Shown here: positions 7,617-14,768 of the stretch, in pieces | Numbering within the stretch: position 1 is the stretch's first letter | How the letters are laid out: each line of letters starts with the position of its first letter | Assembly (NCBI GenBank): GCA_002410935.1 | Contig: DHPM01000004.1 | Location: 79,851-111,401, forward strand | DNA from: Caryophanales bacterium UBA5364 | GTDB lineage: Bacteria; Bacillota_I; Bacilli_A; RF39; UBA660 | Direction: 5' to 3' | Length of the DNA stretch: 31,551 nt | Program-made: the position numbers and the translations under genes | Notes under the pieces: generated by a model | The model's database searches: none | The model's input: only the letters and a program-made list of their open reading frames with translations | What the model was told of the DNA's origin: nothing

Positions 7617-8753
7617 ATGTTTAGACATATTTTTATAAATCGATTAAAAATTCTTTTAAGAAGTAAATCAGCTATCTTTTGGACTTTAGTATTTCCATTA
7701 GTGTTAGCAACACTATTTAATTTGGCTTTTTCTAATTTAACAAGCAGTGAACAATTCCAAAAAATTGATTTAGCAGTCGTTAATAATGAAAGTTTTCAAA
7801 ATGAAAAAAACTTTAAAGATTTAATTGAATCACTCTCTTTAACTGGAGATGATCAATTATTTAATACTAAATATGTTGATGAAGCAAAAGCAAAAAAATT
7901 GTTAGAGGATGGAGAAGTATCGGGTTATATTATTATTAAAGATAAAATAGGAGTGGTTGTTAAATCAAATGGTGTTGGACCATCAACGATAAAAAATGTA
8001 GTTGATAATTATTATCAAGTTGTAAGTGTTATTAATAATATTAGTGATTATAACCCAGAAGTTATTAAAAATGGAGTATTAAATAAGTTAAATGAAAATA
8101 CCAGTAATTTTAATGATATAAGTAATAAAAACATTGATGCTTCAGTTGTATATTTTTATACATTAATTGGTATGGTTTGTCTTTATGGAGGCGCATTTGG
8201 TGTTAATGCAGTTGTTGAAACAGAAGCTAATTTAAGTAAAAAAGGAGCACGCGTTAGTGTTTCTCCAATTCATAAATTTAAATTATTAATAGCATCGTTA
8301 TTAGCCGGTTTTGTTATTCAATATAGTGAAGTATTAATTTTACTTATTTATTTAGTGTTTATCTTAAATATTAACTTTGGAAGTCAAATAATTCCTGTTA
8401 TATTACTTACTTTTGTTGGTAGTTTTGCTGGTATATCATTGGGGACTTTAATTGGTGTTAGTAACAGAAAAAGTGAGAACATGAAAATGTCAATTTTAAT
8501 CTCAAGTACCATGTTATGCTGTTTCTTAGCTGGAATGATGGTATTAAATATGAAATATATTATTGCAGATAAGATGCCTATTCTAGCTAAAATTAATCCC
8601 GTTAATATGATTACTGATGGGTTATATTCTCTTTATTACTATGAAACCTTTAATAGATATATATATAATGTTATTAGTTTATTAATATTTTCATTAGTTA
8701 TGATTATTATTTCCTATCATTTTATAAGGAGGAAGAAGTATGACAGTATTTAA
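7617..8753 (+). CDS. ABC-2 type transporter permease
   Basis: 378 residues. One N-terminal membrane helix (about 20-40) is followed by a large extracytoplasmic loop (about 45-175) and a block of five or six helices to the C-terminus, the ABC2_membrane_3 layout. The start follows the ATPase stop by a single base and uses an AAGGG near the end of that gene. The stop overlaps the second permease by 14 bp. It probably forms a heterodimer with that neighbour. Substrate unknown. Confidence 0.88.
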   Translation: MFRHIFINRLKILLRSKSAIFWTLVFPLVLATLFNLAFSNLTSSEQFQKIDLAVVNNESFQNEKNFKDLIESLSLTGDDQLFNTKYVDEAKAKKLLEDGEVSGYIIIKDKIGVVVKSNGVGPSTIKNVVDNYYQVVSVINNISDYNPEVIKNGVLNKLNENTSNFNDISNKNIDASVVYFYTLIGMVCLYGGAFGVNAVVETEANLSKKGARVSVSPIHKFKLLIASLLAGFVIQYSEVLILLIYLVFILNINFGSQIIPVILLTFVGSFAGISLGTLIGVSNRKSENMKMSILISSTMLCCFLAGMMVLNMKYIIADKMPILAKINPVNMITDGLYSLYYYETFNRYIYNVISLLIFSLVMIIISYHFIRRKKYDSI

Positions 8754-9891
8754 AAATTATTTTAAAATTATGAAACAATACCGAACTACTATTATCATAT
8801 ATACTGTCATTTTTGTAGCATTAGCTGTATTTGCAACTAATACAGGAGTCAAAACCAATGATTTTACGGCTATAAAACCAAATGTTGCAATAATTAATAA
8901 CGATAATGAAACTGTTTTAATTCAAGGGTTTAATGATTATTTAAAAGAAAATGCTAAAATCAAATCAGTAAAAGAAGATGAAGAATCATTAAGGGATGCC
9001 TTATTTTTTAGAGTAGTAGATTATATCTTAATCATCCCAGAAAACTTTACTGAAGACTTTATAACTTTAAAAAATCCTAAAATAGAAACAATGAATATTC
9101 CTGATTCTTATGGTGCTATTTATACTGAGATATTATTAGATAGATTTTTAAATATTAGTAAGGTATATGCCGCCAGTGGTATGAATCAAGAAGAGATTAT
9201 TGAAAATATTAAAGTTGATTTAAAACAACAAGGTGAAGTATTTTATAGTGAAAAAACTAGTATGACTAATGTTGGGTATATAAATTATTATTATAATTTT
9301 TCAAATTATACTTTTTTAGCAATATCAGTTTATATCATAGGTATGATAATGAATGCTTTTAATGATACTAAAATTAAAAGAAGGAATTTAGTAAGTAATT
9401 TTTCTTATAAAAAAATAAATAGGCAATTATTTGCAGGAAACTTTTGTTTAATGTTACTTATATGGTCAATCTATGTAGGTATTAGTATTGTTTTATATCC
9501 AAAAGCTATGTTTACTAATTACGGATTACTTTTAATAATTAATTCATTAGTATTTTCGGTAACGGTTCTTTCAATTGGTTTTTTAATAGGCAATTTAGTT
9601 AGGAATAGAGAAGCAACAGATGGAATAGTAAATGTTATAGCCTTAGGATCAAGTTTTATATGTGGTGCTTTTGTTCCGCAAGAATTTCTTGGTAATTTTG
9701 TTCTTTCAATCGCTAAATTCTTACCATCATATTGGTATATTAAAACTAATAATGATATAGTTGAATTAACTAATTTTTCATTAGATAAATTAAGACCAAT
9801 ATTCACCAATATGATAATTGTTTTAGCCTTTGGGGTGTTGTTCTTTATCATAACCAATATGGTTACAAAATTAAAACTTAAAAAAGGTTAA
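8740..9891 (+). CDS. ABC-2 type transporter permease (second subunit)
   Basis: 383 residues with the same layout as the preceding permease: a helix near the N-terminus, a soluble extracytoplasmic domain of about 150 residues, then five or six helices. The conserved loop RNREATDGIVN precedes a helix pair containing GAFVPQEFLG, a feature common in ABC-2 exporters. ATG 8740 is preceded by AAGGAGGAAG and overlaps the previous gene, indicating coupled translation. It is the last gene of the operon, which ends at a strong palindromic terminator. Confidence 0.88.
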   Translation: MTVFKNYFKIMKQYRTTIIIYTVIFVALAVFATNTGVKTNDFTAIKPNVAIINNDNETVLIQGFNDYLKENAKIKSVKEDEESLRDALFFRVVDYILIIPENFTEDFITLKNPKIETMNIPDSYGAIYTEILLDRFLNISKVYAASGMNQEEIIENIKVDLKQQGEVFYSEKTSMTNVGYINYYYNFSNYTFLAISVYIIGMIMNAFNDTKIKRRNLVSNFSYKKINRQLFAGNFCLMLLIWSIYVGISIVLYPKAMFTNYGLLLIINSLVFSVTVLSIGFLIGNLVRNREATDGIVNVIALGSSFICGAFVPQEFLGNFVLSIAKFLPSYWYIKTNNDIVELTNFSLDKLRPIFTNMIIVLAFGVLFFIITNMVTKLKLKKG

Positions 9892-9895
9892 AATA

Positions 9896-9923
9896 AAAAA
9901 GAAGAAAATATTTTCTTCTTTTT
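9896..9923. terminator. Bidirectional terminator between convergent operons
   Basis: A perfect inverted repeat of 14-bp arms (AAAAAGAAGAAAAT and its complement), U-rich on both strands. It serves the ABC-2 exporter operon (plus) and the sigma-factor operon (minus), whose last stop lies at 9922. Confidence 0.85.
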
Positions 9924-10374
9924 ATTTTCTTTTAGTAATAAATAAATATGTTCCAACTGAACCGATTGATAAACCAACTATTGATGATAGGATAATGTAT
10001 AAGAAATTATTATCATCGTTAGCTGCAGATTCAGTGTATAGTTCAGCATTGTCTAAACCAGTTGCTTTCACTAAATCCTTAGCATCATCAGTAATAATAT
10101 CATCATCACTACTAATTGGCATATCGTTACTACTTACATTCTCGTTATCTAAATTTCCTTTTTCTAGTAAACGTTCCTTTTCTTCTGGGCTTATCCCTGG
10201 TGAACTATTACTAGTACCACTATCAGTTGGTTCTGATAATATCGTTACAGTTCCATCCTTAACATCTTCTTTGATTGGATTACCATTATCATCAACTCTT
10301 AACATCGCTTTAGCATTAATTGGAAGGAATGCGAAAACTCCCATTAGGACTAATAAAATAAAACTTTTTTTCAT
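9922..10374 (-). CDS. Exported, membrane-anchored acidic protein of unknown function
   Basis: 150 residues. The N-terminal Sec signal peptide has a hydrophobic core at about 5-18 and a likely A-K-A cleavage after residue 23. An acidic, Ser/Asn/Asp-rich and probably disordered region of about 100 residues follows, then a C-terminal membrane helix (about 124-145) ending in KRK. It would therefore be a single-pass surface protein with its acidic segment outside. It is third in a minus-strand operon after an ECF sigma factor and an anti-sigma candidate, which suggests a part in sensing or in the cell-envelope response. I do not recognise the family. The start ATG at 10374 has AAAGAGG upstream. 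Confidence 0.7.
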   Translation of the reverse strand: MKKSFILLVLMGVFAFLPINAKAMLRVDDNGNPIKEDVKDGTVTILSEPTDSGTSNSSPGISPEEKERLLEKGNLDNENVSSNDMPISSDDDIITDDAKDLVKATGLDNAELYTESAANDDNNFLYIILSSIVGLSIGSVGTYLFITKRK

Positions 10375-10407
10375 TTTTAACCTCTTTCTATTATTTTTTT
10401 CGATTTT

Positions 10408-10875
10408 TCATATATCAATTTTATAGACTAAGATCATATTATTTTTTAAAACAGCTATTTGTTTAGCTTCATCTATGTTTTTGATGCTATAAATAGATAT
10501 GATACTAGAATTACTATTATATGACTCCATCATATTATCTTGAGTTATAATAATATCTAGTTTTTTATCTAACATATCCATATCAATTATAATATTATTA
10601 TCAAGTACATATTTGTTATTATTATACATAATAACATCAGTTTCAGATTTAGTGGTCATGGTGTGATCATTATTAGGAGTAAAATTTTCAAATGAATCAC
10701 TATAATTATATAAAAAGATACATATAATTATACTTGTTAAAACTAATGATACATAGAAAACTTTCATTTTTTTTGTTTTAATAACATTATTATTTTCCAT
10801 TATTTTTTGATATGTTTTTTCTTTTAATTCATCACTTGCTTTGATACTTGAAAAAGCATTATAAATTTTATTCAT
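10408..10875 (-). CDS. Putative membrane anti-sigma factor
   Basis: 155 residues. A short helical cytoplasmic segment (about 1-37, with SSIKASDELKEK as in many DUF4179/DUF4367-type anti-sigma proteins) is followed by one membrane helix (about 39-57) and an extracytoplasmic domain of about 95 residues. ATG 10875 overlaps the sigma factor stop by 8 nt and has GGGGGTG upstream, so the two are translated together. The position directly after an ECF sigma gene, plus this topology, makes an anti-sigma role the best inference. No zinc-binding HxxxCxxC motif is present. Confidence 0.7.
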   Translation of the reverse strand: MNKIYNAFSSIKASDELKEKTYQKIMENNNVIKTKKMKVFYVSLVLTSIIICIFLYNYSDSFENFTPNNDHTMTTKSETDVIMYNNNKYVLDNNIIIDMDMLDKKLDIIITQDNMMESYNSNSSIISIYSIKNIDEAKQIAVLKNNMILVYKIDI

Positions 10876-11353
10876 CAAAAACACCCCCAATCAATATTTT
10901 TAAACTTTCTCTAGCTCTTTTTAACCATGTTCTAACTGTTGATTCTCGCTTATGTAGTATTTTAGCTATTTCCTTAGTTGAGTATCCTTCATAATAATAA
11001 AGATATATGACATTTCGATAATTTAAGGGTAGGGTAAATATTATACTTAATATTTCTTTATCTTCTTTATCATTGATCGGAATATTAATATTTTCATCGT
11101 AAGTAATCGTTTTATAGTAGGTTCTCTTTTTTAAAATATTTTTACAATGATTAGTAGTTACCGTAATAATCCATGCTTTCTGATGGTTTTCATTAGCGAA
11201 TAGTGGTGACTTTTCCATTATCTTAATAAAAATCTCTTGATAAGCGTCTTCAGCATCTAAATTATTTCTTAAATACATAATACAGATCCGAAAAATCATA
11301 TTACTATATTTTTCGATAGTTTCTTTAATATCGTTTTCTTTCATATTAAGCAT
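10868..11353 (-). CDS. ECF-type RNA polymerase sigma factor
   Basis: 161 residues with the two conserved regions of an ECF sigma-70. Region 2 is at about 12-75 (IFRICIMYLRN, DAEDAYQEIFIKI, WIITVTTN). Region 4 is at about 103-155, with a helix-turn-helix around YSTKEIAKIL and STVRTWLKRAR. The start ATG at 11353 is well placed behind GGGAGGAAA. It heads an operon with an anti-sigma candidate and an exported protein. ECF factors commonly control their own operon. A GAAAC element is present upstream, but I cannot prove it is an ECF -35. Confidence 0.93.
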   Translation of the reverse strand: MLNMKENDIKETIEKYSNMIFRICIMYLRNNLDAEDAYQEIFIKIMEKSPLFANENHQKAWIITVTTNHCKNILKKRTYYKTITYDENINIPINDKEDKEILSIIFTLPLNYRNVIYLYYYEGYSTKEIAKILHKRESTVRTWLKRARESLKILIGGVFDE

Positions 11354-11401
11354 AATATTTCCTCCCTACTATTAATACAATTATACACTACTAAATGTTT
11401 C

Positions 11402-11436
11402 AAAAAAATAAAAAAACTATTCAAAAGAATAGTTTT
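11402..11436 (-). terminator. Intrinsic terminator of the acyltransferase gene
   Basis: AAAACTATTC / GAATAGTTTT stem with an AAAA loop, followed on the minus strand by a long U-rich run. The stem overlaps the stop codon of the gene. Confidence 0.85.
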
Positions 11437-12097
11437 AACCAAAATTATTGTTGGCATGTTTTTTATTTAATTTAATTTTTCTAATAGGTCTATTTTCAAG
11501 TTCAACTGCTTGTTGTTGTAATTTAAAAATTTCTTGTTGCCAATAAGCTTTAGCTTCTTCTAACTTTTGACGATCAATCTTTCTTTTTTCAGTTAGAATA
11601 TCAGGTATATATTCTTCACCATAAACAATACGGCTTTTTCTAAATAGACGTGGTTGTTCAATAAAGACTGGAACCATTGGGGTATTAGACATAGCTGAAA
11701 TAAAAAAGGCACCATTTTTAATACGAGCTAAAGTATTTTTGTTAATATCTGATATTGTACCTTGAGGAAACAACATAAATATTTTTTTTTCTTCATCTTC
11801 AGTTAAGTAACGAATAGCTTCTTTCATTTCAGAACCACCATGTTTATCACGGTCAACACTCATAATATTGATACTAGTTAAGAATTTAGCCATTAACTTA
11901 TTTTTAAAGCATTCCTTTTTAGCCATTATTTTCATATTTTCATTAGATGACCATAGTACTGGTCCATCTAAATCACTAGTATGATTAGGGCACATAATAT
12001 AAGTTTTATCTTTTAAAGCTTCTTTGTTGTATTCCTTAATTCTTATAAAAGTTTTATGGAATATCGCATATCCAAGTTTTTTTAAATTTGATTTCAT
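11435..12097 (-). CDS. 1-acyl-sn-glycerol-3-phosphate acyltransferase (PlsC-like)
   Basis: 220 residues of the LPLAT family, which acylates lysophosphatidic acid at the membrane. The catalytic HX4D motif is NHTSDLD (H39, D44). The second block has VDRD (about 80-83). The third block reads FPQGT (109-113) where most PlsC have FPEGTR, so both the Glu and the Arg are replaced. The fourth block is VPVFI. There are no long membrane helices. AAGGAA precedes the ATG. The active-site His/Asp are intact, so it is probably an enzyme, but the altered third motif may mean a different acceptor. Confidence 0.85.
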   Translation of the reverse strand: MKSNLKKLGYAIFHKTFIRIKEYNKEALKDKTYIMCPNHTSDLDGPVLWSSNENMKIMAKKECFKNKLMAKFLTSINIMSVDRDKHGGSEMKEAIRYLTEDEEKKIFMLFPQGTISDINKNTLARIKNGAFFISAMSNTPMVPVFIEQPRLFRKSRIVYGEEYIPDILTEKRKIDRQKLEEAKAYWQQEIFKLQQQAVELENRPIRKIKLNKKHANNNFG

Positions 12098-12193
12098 TTT
12101 TAAAAAATTCCTTTCTCATATGTCTTCAACTAAAATTATACTATAATCACATAAAAAAGCAATCTAGAAAAATTAGTTTTGATATTTGTGAAT

Positions 12194-12221
12194 TTGTAAT
12201 TAATTTTTATTATGCTATAAT
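12194..12221 (+). promoter_or_regulatory. Promoter of the HipA-like gene
   Basis: Extended -10 TGC-TATAAT at 12216-12221, with TTGTAA 16 nt upstream. The GTG start is 31 nt downstream. Confidence 0.65.
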
Positions 12222-12252
12222 AGTTAATCATTAAGAAAGGGAGTTATGTATT

Positions 12253-13104
12253 GTGTTTGAAAATGTTTATGATGTTGATAATTGTATTCACATTAAACTA
12301 GTCAATCGAGCAGATGAAGAGGTAGAAAGAATCGTTGCCGAAACAAAAACAAGTACACATGATGCTAAAAACGCCTTTCATTGGCATGAGGTTAATGGAA
12401 AATATTATCGTTTTAAATTTTCTAATCGTTTATATACTATTTTAAATGAGTTAATTGGGCCTAAAATTGCTAAAAGGTTAGAACTCCAAACCGTTAATAA
12501 CATCCCTGCTATTATGGATTGTGGCAAGAATATGACTTTATATGGTATCTTATCTGAAAACTTTATGAATAAAGATAGTGAATATGTTAATATGTTTGAA
12601 TTAGGTTTTAATCAAAAAACAAAACCCGATTATAAAAACATAACTAAATTAAAAAAATATTGCCGCGTAGAAGATTATCCTGAACTAATTAATGCAATAT
12701 TTAAGATGACATCACTCGACTATGTTATGGGACAAGCAGATAGGGTATCAGCTAACTTCTTATTTGAAAAGAATGGTGATAAAACCACTTTTGCACCATT
12801 ATTTGATTATGCTGAAGCTTATGAATGTATTAAAGAAGGTTGTGTCTTTGATCGATATCATAACCGTAATCTTCCGTACTCGGTTGGTAACTCTTTTATA
12901 GCTCCTGCATTTTATGAATCTAAATTTAAAAGAATATTAAGAAAGTATCCTAATTTTGAAAAGTATTTAGAGAAGATTAGTGAACTTGAGATTATTGAAA
13001 TACTAGAAGAAATAGAAAAAGAAAATAACTTAAAGTTATCTGATGAGTGCAAACGTTATTACGATGTTAGAACAAAAGAAAAGCAAAGTGGATTAATATT
13101 TTAA
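12253..13104 (+). CDS. HipA-like kinase-fold protein, standalone
   Basis: 283 residues. The central part reads LDYVMGQADR-V-SANFLF, with D163, R164 and N168 spaced like the HipA catalytic and Mg-binding segment (DRH..N), followed by APLFDYAEAY (D185), matching the second acidic motif of HipA. The His of the DRH triad is Val here. The N-terminal part lacks a clear nucleotide-binding loop. No HipB-type antitoxin gene is next to it. It could be a protein or small-molecule kinase or a degenerate relative. It starts with GTG behind GGGAG and is monocistronic with its own promoter and terminator. Fold assignment is an inference from a short motif. Confidence 0.6.
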   Translation: MFENVYDVDNCIHIKLVNRADEEVERIVAETKTSTHDAKNAFHWHEVNGKYYRFKFSNRLYTILNELIGPKIAKRLELQTVNNIPAIMDCGKNMTLYGILSENFMNKDSEYVNMFELGFNQKTKPDYKNITKLKKYCRVEDYPELINAIFKMTSLDYVMGQADRVSANFLFEKNGDKTTFAPLFDYAEAYECIKEGCVFDRYHNRNLPYSVGNSFIAPAFYESKFKRILRKYPNFEKYLEKISELEIIEILEEIEKENNLKLSDECKRYYDVRTKEKQSGLIF

Positions 13105-13111
13105 TTTAAAT

Positions 13112-13150
13112 AAAAGGTAGAACATAAAAGAAATATGTTCTACTTTTATT
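13112..13150 (+). terminator. Intrinsic terminator of the HipA-like gene
   Basis: GTAGAACATA / TATGTTCTAC stem with a 7-nt loop, then TTTTATT. Confidence 0.9.
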
Positions 13151-13154
13151 GTGA

Positions 13155-13181
13155 TATAATCAATATAGGAGTGTTATCATG
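13155..13181 (+). promoter_or_regulatory. Short-leader promoter of yhhQ
   Basis: Extended -10 TGA-TATAAT at 13155-13160, followed 18 nt later by ATG with AGGAG in between. The predicted leader is about 12 nt. Confidence 0.6.
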
Positions 13182-13847
13182 AATGAATTATATTGGGTTA
13201 TCACCTTAATTATTAGTTTTGTAGGAGTACTATTATTTTATAAATTTTATGGAAAAACCGGATTATTTATATGGTTAGTTTTATCAACTATTATCTCAAA
13301 TATTCAAACCGTTAAATTAGTATATTTATTTGGGGTTGAAACATCATTAGGTAATGTTTTATATGGAACTACCTTTCTAGCAACTGATATATTAAACGAA
13401 AAGTATGGTAAAGAGGTAGCACGAAAATCTATTTTTTATTGTTTTTCTAGTATGGTAGCAATGACTATTTTAATGAGTTTATCATTACTATATGTTCCTA
13501 GTGTCAATGATTTTGCGAACGATAGTTTAATAACGATATTTACTTTAAACATAAGAATTACGATTGCTAGTATAACCGGATATGTTATAAGCCAATTTTA
13601 TGATACTTGGTTATATAGTAAATTAAGAGAAAAATATAAAGCTTTATGGATAAGAAAAAGTGGTAGTACTATGGTTAGTCAATTAATAGATACTTTTCTT
13701 TTTACAGCAATCGCATATATAGGAGAAGTACCATTAATGACAGTATTAAGCATTGGTGTATCAACATATCTATTTAAATTGTTTATTAACATGTTAGATA
13801 CTCCAATTATCTATATGGCTATTAAAATAAAAACAAGAGAAGAATAA
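13179..13847 (+). CDS. yhhQ: Queuosine precursor transporter (YhhQ/VUT family)
   Basis: 222 residues, about six membrane helices. The family (formerly DUF165) imports queuine or preQ0/preQ1 for tRNA queuosine synthesis. The hallmark loop TDILNEKYGKEVAR (69-82) follows the second helix pair, and the later SGSTMVSQLIDTFLF carries the conserved Ser/Asp helix. AGGAG precedes the ATG. There are no queuosine biosynthesis genes in the window, and the leader is too short to hold a preQ1 riboswitch. It ends at a strong bidirectional hairpin, immediately before the tRNA-derived repeat at 13894. Confidence 0.9.
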   Translation: MNELYWVITLIISFVGVLLFYKFYGKTGLFIWLVLSTIISNIQTVKLVYLFGVETSLGNVLYGTTFLATDILNEKYGKEVARKSIFYCFSSMVAMTILMSLSLLYVPSVNDFANDSLITIFTLNIRITIASITGYVISQFYDTWLYSKLREKYKALWIRKSGSTMVSQLIDTFLFTAIAYIGEVPLMTVLSIGVSTYLFKLFINMLDTPIIYMAIKIKTREE

Positions 13848-13856
13848 TATAAAATA

Positions 13857-13885
13857 AAAAACTTAGTTATTATAACTAAGTTTTA
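13857..13885. terminator. Terminator after yhhQ
   Basis: AAAACTTAGTTAT / ATAACTAAGTTTT, 13-bp arms, U-rich on both strands. It could also have served the convergent tRNA-Gly before the island between them was inserted. Confidence 0.88.
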
Positions 13886-13893
13886 ATATTCAA

Positions 13894-13907
13894 TAATGGA
13901 GCAAGTG
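13894..13907. repeat. Direct repeat of tRNA-Gly 3' end (att-like, distal copy)
   Basis: TAATGGAGCAAGTG, identical over 14 bp to 15795-15808. That second copy covers the CCA end, the discriminator base and most of the acceptor strand of tRNA-Gly. No tRNA body follows this copy, so it fits the far end of a tRNA-targeted insertion. Confidence 0.7.
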
Positions 13908-14146
13908 TCGTAGGTATCAACAATTTTTTTAATAAGAATATAGTAAATGTAGTGGAAACCTACTATAACTATTATTAAAAATAAAGTTACATTATTGCTG
14001 TTAGTATAGATGGTGGTTATTCATATTGGACTTACAATAAATAACAGTAAATATCCAGACATTATAAAAGATAAACTTATAACTAAATTCATTCATATTT
14101 TTAATAATATTTATCATAATAGTTAATGTAGTTATATTACCATGGT
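13908..14146. other. Gene-poor island stretch
   Basis: There is no convincing gene. It contains a hairpin with TATAGTA (13939-13945) and TACTATA (13961-13967) arms. A 17-codon open stretch around 13993-14046 encodes IIAVSIDGGYSYWTYNK without a start codon; it looks like a coding remnant but is too short to assign. Confidence 0.35.
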
Positions 14147-14175
14147 TTGACATAGTCAATAAAATATGCTACAAT
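14147..14175 (+). promoter_or_regulatory. Strong sigma-A promoter of an orphan ncRNA
   Basis: TTGACA (14147-14152), a 17-nt spacer ending TGC, TACAAT (14170-14175). It combines a perfect -35, an extended -10 and ideal spacing. No start codon with a Shine-Dalgarno sequence follows; a structured segment and a terminator do. Confidence 0.85.
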
Positions 14176-14181
14176 TTAGTT

Positions 14182-14285
14182 ACTCAATGACCAAGGGTTA
14201 TATGAGTCCTGGAGACGCAACTATTTATTAGTTGCGTTATCCGTTTATACCTAAATAAAAGGTTTCAATTTTTTGAAACCTTTTT
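14182..14285 (+). ncRNA. Orphan structured small RNA, about 104 nt
   Basis: A near-ideal promoter is followed by about 80 nt without an open frame and then a terminator. Visible structure: arm ACTCA (14182-14186) with TGAGT (14203-14207) enclosing ACC-aag-GGT; a perfect 9-bp hairpin ACGCAACTA (14215-14223) with TAGTTGCGT (14229-14237) around a 5-nt loop; and the terminal hairpin. It matches no RNA class I know (not SRP, 6S, tmRNA, RNase P, preQ1 or c-di-GMP). It is transcribed toward, and ends inside, the convergent island gene at 14265, so an antisense or antitoxin role is possible. Confidence 0.65.
14261..14285 (+). terminator. Terminator of the orphan ncRNA
   Basis: GGTTTCAA / TTGAAACC stem followed by TTTTT. 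The hairpin overlaps the last codons of the minus-strand gene ending at 14265 and is symmetric enough to act for that gene as well. Confidence 0.9.
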
Positions 14286-14768
14286 GTATTCACTATATTC
14301 TTTTAACACCTTTTCTAAATATCCTGGTTCATCTATTAAATATGAACTAATAATATACATTTCATTTTTAATTTTTTCTAAAATAATTATGTAACTATAT
14401 TTATCGTCGCTGTATAGCAATTTTGTCCTTTTGGTATTTTTGTATGGCACAGTCCATATTTTTATTTTATTACATTTTATGTTATCGCAATTATCACACA
14501 TTAAATAATTTGTTATCATTGGAACAATATAATTAATAAAATATGCTCTAGGTTCTTTCATTCTTATTTTAATTCCAAATTGCTTTTTAGTTTTTGTGGT
14601 AAGATGGAAATAACCTTGCATTTTATTATCTTCAAATGGTGTTGTAAATACTTTTATATTCATTCCATTTATTTTTAAATTACCATAGTAAATATTTTTA
14701 ATAAAATAATCGTATAATTCATCATCAGTAATTTTTTTTGACAAAGGACTATAAACACATTTAGTCAT
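14265..14768 (-). CDS. Small island protein, possible BECR-type nuclease
   Basis: 167 residues from ATG 14768, which overlaps the DUF3800 stop by 8 nt (ATGACTAA). A longer in-frame reading to 14873 lies deep inside that gene and is rejected. Pattern: GYFHLTTK (H55), a charged KEPRAYFINYIVPMI block (R74), KIKIWTVP, then YSYIIILEK and IISSYLID ending in a KEYSEYKK helix. This resembles, from memory, a phage- and plasmid-borne family with FWH-T, R-ERI-WI-PII, YLVVL and TAY blocks, which I associate with barnase/EndoU/RelE-like folds. The link is tentative. C91, C94 and C99 could bind metal. It is almost certainly the functional partner of the DUF3800 protein. Confidence 0.6.
   Translation of the reverse strand: MTKCVYSPLSKKITDDELYDYFIKNIYYGNLKINGMNIKVFTTPFEDNKMQGYFHLTTKTKKQFGIKIRMKEPRAYFINYIVPMITNYLMCDNCDNIKCNKIKIWTVPYKNTKRTKLLYSDDKYSYIIILEKIKNEMYIISSYLIDEPGYLEKVLKEYSEYKKVSKN

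Noticed and set aside
9995..10426. A 143-codon plus-strand frame opposite the exported acidic protein
   Set aside because: It is the antisense shadow of a Ser/Asp-rich coding region. The minus frame has a signal peptide, a membrane anchor, a Shine-Dalgarno sequence and an operon context.
13894..13970. A second, decayed tRNA gene at the distal repeat
   Set aside because: Beyond the 14-bp repeat no T-arm, anticodon arm or D-arm can be aligned convincingly. It remains a formal alternative to an attachment site.
14182..14260. A known riboswitch (preQ1, c-di-GMP-I, fluoride, purine) or SRP RNA
   Set aside because: None of the conserved core sequences I know for these classes is present, and no downstream gene on the same strand is controlled.
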